The notes beneath the pieces are model-generated. The model made no database searches and was not told where the DNA came from. It saw only the letters and a program-made list of their open reading frames with translations. The position numbers and the translations under genes were made by a program. 45,433 nucleotides of DNA from an uncultured Bacteroidales bacterium (GTDB lineage Bacteria; Bacteroidota; Bacteroidia; Bacteroidales; UBA932). The first letter of the stretch is position 1, and each line of letters begins with the position of its first letter. The stretch covers positions 1-45,433 of the forward strand of contig CALUSM010000021.1 in the NCBI GenBank assembly GCA_944323445.1, in the 5' to 3' direction. This document shows positions 43,469-45,433 of the stretch, in pieces.

Positions 43469-44557
43469 TTAGTTCTTGAAGGCGTCAAGTGCCTTTGTGG
43501 GGCGGAAGTTCTCGTCGAAAGCGCCCTTTGCGTAGCCTCCCCATACAGGATTGGATTCGGGTTCCCAGTAGAACACGCCTGCGCAGGCCTTGCCGTCACC
43601 GAGGGCACGGGCCTTGGCGAGCAGTTCGCTGAGGAATGCGTAGCTTTCGTCCACCTTGCTCCAGGTCATGCCGACCTCGGTTATCATGACGGGGGTGCCG
43701 TATTTCTGATACAGGGCCAGGGCATTGGAGACAGCGGCGTCGGTAACTCTCACATATTCCCCTTTCTGGTAGTCAGACTCGATGTCGTGGGCATAGTATT
43801 CGGGGTAGAGGGACATACCGATCATATCCCATTCGGCGCCGTTGGCTTTCAGTCCGTCGAATATCCAGTTGTACAGGTCCGGACGGTCGCCGTGGTCCAG
43901 GTGCACTATGACTTTTGCCTTGGGGAATATCTCCTTGACGGCCTTGTATCCGGCGGCAGTCAGCATGGCGTAGTTGGCCATGTTGGGATCGGCCTTGCCT
44001 GTTTCCCATAGCATCCCGTTGGATGTCTCGTTACCGACCTGCACCCATTCTGGAGTGATGTCCTCGTCATTCAGGGCGGAGAGCACGTCGCGGGTATGGT
44101 CCATGACCGCCTGGCAGAGCTGCTCCAGGCTATAGTCCTCCCATGCAGCTGGCTTGTACTGCTTGCTAGGGTCGGCCCAGGAGTCGCTGTAGTGGAAGTT
44201 AATCATGATTCTCATGCCTAAATCTTTGGCAATCCTGGCTTTGGCTACTACGTCCTCTTTCCCGCACCAGCCTTCGGCGGGATTGACCCATACTCTGTAA
44301 CGGACGGCATCGAAGCCCAGCTCCTTCATCAGGGCGGTGCACTCGCGTTCCTCTCCGGCGGCATTGTAGAACTTGATGCCGTCACCGGCCATCTCGGTGG
44401 CCCATCCGATGTCGGCTCCTTTGGCGAATGCGGCCTGTACTTCCGGAGCGGGTGGCTCAGGATTGTGCTCCTCATTGTTGTTCCCGTTGTTTCCGTTGCA
44501 TGAGGCCGCCAGCATTGCGGATACGGCCATGGCTGTCAAGAGTAGAATCTTCCTCAT
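43469..44557 (-). CDS. GH53 endo-beta-1,4-galactanase lipoprotein
   Basis: A 362-residue lipoprotein that should cut beta-1,4-galactan side chains of pectin (type I arabinogalactan) at the cell surface. Lipobox Cys20 (MLAASC) and an Asn/Glu-rich spacer precede the barrel. GADIGWATEMAGDGIKFYN, VRYRVWVNPAEGWCG and MINFHYSDSWADPSKQ are GH53 signatures. Acid/base Glu177 in VQVGNETSNGMLW and nucleophile Glu294 in VMITEVGMTW. It is the first gene of the operon leading to GH2, galK and galM; no SusC/SusD pair is present here. Confidence 0.93.
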   Translation of the reverse strand: MRKILLLTAMAVSAMLAASCNGNNGNNNEEHNPEPPAPEVQAAFAKGADIGWATEMAGDGIKFYNAAGEERECTALMKELGFDAVRYRVWVNPAEGWCGKEDVVAKARIAKDLGMRIMINFHYSDSWADPSKQYKPAAWEDYSLEQLCQAVMDHTRDVLSALNDEDITPEWVQVGNETSNGMLWETGKADPNMANYAMLTAAGYKAVKEIFPKAKVIVHLDHGDRPDLYNWIFDGLKANGAEWDMIGMSLYPEYYAHDIESDYQKGEYVRVTDAAVSNALALYQKYGTPVMITEVGMTWSKVDESYAFLSELLAKARALGDGKACAGVFYWEPESNPVWGGYAKGAFDENFRPTKALDAFKN

Positions 44558-44589
44558 AATGTCTGTCTTCTTTAGGATGAAAAATCATC

Positions 44590-44597
44590 CAAAGTTA
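44590..44597 (-). promoter_or_regulatory. -7 promoter box of the galactan operon
   Basis: TAACTTTG on the minus strand fits TAnnTTTG, 32 bp before the GH53 ATG. No strong -33 box, which may mean an activator is needed. Confidence 0.5.
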
Positions 44598-44636
44598 CAG
44601 ACAATATTTGAGAAGTCCTATAGTTACCGGTGTGTT

Positions 44637-45191
44637 TTATAGCCCGTAGATGAGGTATCCTGCTCCTCCGGCTGCAATGATGACCCATATCGGATTGGCC
44701 TTTAGGAAAAACAGGGCCGCGAAGGCTCCGGCGAAGAGGGCCCAGCTCCACCAGTCGATGAAGTTGTAGGGTGTTATCAGGACAATGGCGGCAGCGGCGA
44801 TCATCCCGATGGTCACCGGCCGCATGACTTTCAGGACGGATGCAAAATACCGGTTGCTCCTGAATTTCTCGAAGAGGATGCAGATCCACAGCACCAGCAG
44901 GTAGGAGGGGAGGACCACTGCAAATGTGGCGGTGACCGAGCCCAGGACGCTGACAGCGTGGCTGAAGCCCATGGCGTGAGGCACCGAGTAGCCGATGTAG
45001 GTGGCGCTGTTGATGCCTATCGGACCGGGGGACATCTGGGAGATGGCCACGATATCGGTGAACTCCTCGGGGGTGAGCCACTGATGGACCGTCACCACCT
45101 GGTTCTGGATCAGGGAGAGCATGGCGTAGCCTCCGCCGAAGGTGAATGCACCTATAATAAAGAAAGTGATGAACAGCTCGAGGAAAATCAT
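44637..45191 (-). CDS. chromate transporter (CHR) family, short subunit
   Basis: A 184-residue membrane protein with about five or six helices. FITFFIIGAFTFGGGYAMLSLIQ and ISQMSPGPIGINSATYIGY are the conserved N-terminal CHR motifs (FGGG and the SxxxPGP signature). Short CHR proteins work as pairs made of two adjacent half-size genes, as here: the partner ends within its start (ATGA overlap of 4 bp). CHR proteins export chromate or take up sulfate/chromate; the real substrate in anaerobic Bacteroidetes is unknown. The downstream gap to GH53 holds no terminator that I can see. Confidence 0.88.
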   Translation of the reverse strand: MIFLELFITFFIIGAFTFGGGYAMLSLIQNQVVTVHQWLTPEEFTDIVAISQMSPGPIGINSATYIGYSVPHAMGFSHAVSVLGSVTATFAVVLPSYLLVLWICILFEKFRSNRYFASVLKVMRPVTIGMIAAAAIVLITPYNFIDWWSWALFAGAFAALFFLKANPIWVIIAAGGAGYLIYGL

Positions 45192-45433
45192 TGCTCTGCC
45201 TCCTCTTTATTGTTGTTCCTACTGTTGATATTTCCGCTTCTGTCCTGCCGGCTGTAGGCCAGGATGAGGCCTCCGGCGATGGCGGTGATGATAATCCATA
45301 TGGGGGAGATTCTCAGAAATGCGATGAGGACCGTAGTCGCCACTGCGATGCCGCCGGTAATCCAGTTGAGCCGGTTCTGGACGGCCATGCGGAAGACCGG
45401 GGCGGCAATCAGGGCGACCACTGCCGGGCGGAT
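45188..45433 (-). CDS. chromate transporter (CHR) family, second short subunit, cut by the window edge
   Basis: Only the C-terminal 81 or so residues are inside the window; the frame is open to base 45433 (IRPAVVALIAAPVFRMA). The visible part has two hydrophobic helices (GIAVATTVLIAFLRI, PIWIIITAIAGGLILAY) like the C-terminal end of CHR subunits, then a polar Asn/Glu-rich tail. It overlaps the next gene by 4 bp and forms the CHR pair with it. Confidence 0.8.
   Translation of the reverse strand: MRPAVVALIAAPVFRMAVQNRLNWITGGIAVATTVLIAFLRISPIWIIITAIAGGLILAYSRQDRSGNINSRNNNKEEAEQ

Overview
The window is a chromosomal segment of a Bacteroidales bacterium. The evidence is the -33/-7 promoter pattern (TTTG, about 18 to 21 bp, TAnnTTTG) ahead of several genes, an F-type ATP synthase operon in the order atpD-C-B-E-F-H-A-G, many exported lipoproteins, a C10 (streptopain-type) protease with a type IX secretion-like tail, a BACON-domain protein, an Omp28-like protein and a membrane-bound TPR/AraC regulator. 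Most of the window is fairly GC-rich by eye; the first 1.3 kb is clearly more AT-rich and looks like accessory DNA. Genus cannot be fixed from the sequence alone; a gut or rumen lineage is an inference from the glycan- and protein-degrading genes.

Layout. 1-1291: frameshifted end of an IS5-like transposase, a short (probably truncated) thioredoxin-like lipoprotein, and about 750 bp without a gene that is rich in inverted repeats and carries an orphan consensus promoter. 1292-3089 (minus): envelope-stress type operon of a small exported protein, an ECF sigma factor split by a G7 tract, an anti-sigma-like membrane protein and a Spy/CpxP-like periplasmic protein. 3213-4235: leaderless rRNA-type methyltransferase. 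4348-8220: secreted C10 protease, BACON/PKD lipoprotein and GH33 sialidase, a host-glycoprotein attack cluster. 8299-11528: lgt, trxB and an L-cysteine desulfidase. 11545-14826: tricorn-like S41 protease, ended by a strong terminator.

14894-20154: a TonB-dependent receptor, beta-helix lipoprotein and metallophosphatase lipoprotein, preceded by an array of TAAC-type half-sites with exact 11 bp phasing that resembles a Pho box; I read this as a phosphate-scavenging locus. 20173-25543 (minus): smpB, then an exported TPR/CARDB/caspase protein paired with a WD40/OmpA-like protein. 25686-32387: complete ATP synthase operon. 32445-36276 (minus): Omp28-like thioredoxin lipoprotein and a large FN3-like lipoprotein; 36445-38130: divergent TPR/AraC regulator. 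38120-44557 (minus): five-gene galactan/galactose operon (GH53, GH2, galK, galM, DJ-1-like). 44637-45433 (minus): two-subunit chromate-type transporter, the second gene cut by the window edge.

The best candidates for poorly described biology are the exported caspase plus WD40 pair, the 11-bp-phased regulatory array with its receptor/lipoprotein/phosphatase operon, the homopolymer-interrupted sigma factor, and the inverted-repeat-rich segment with an orphan promoter at the left end.
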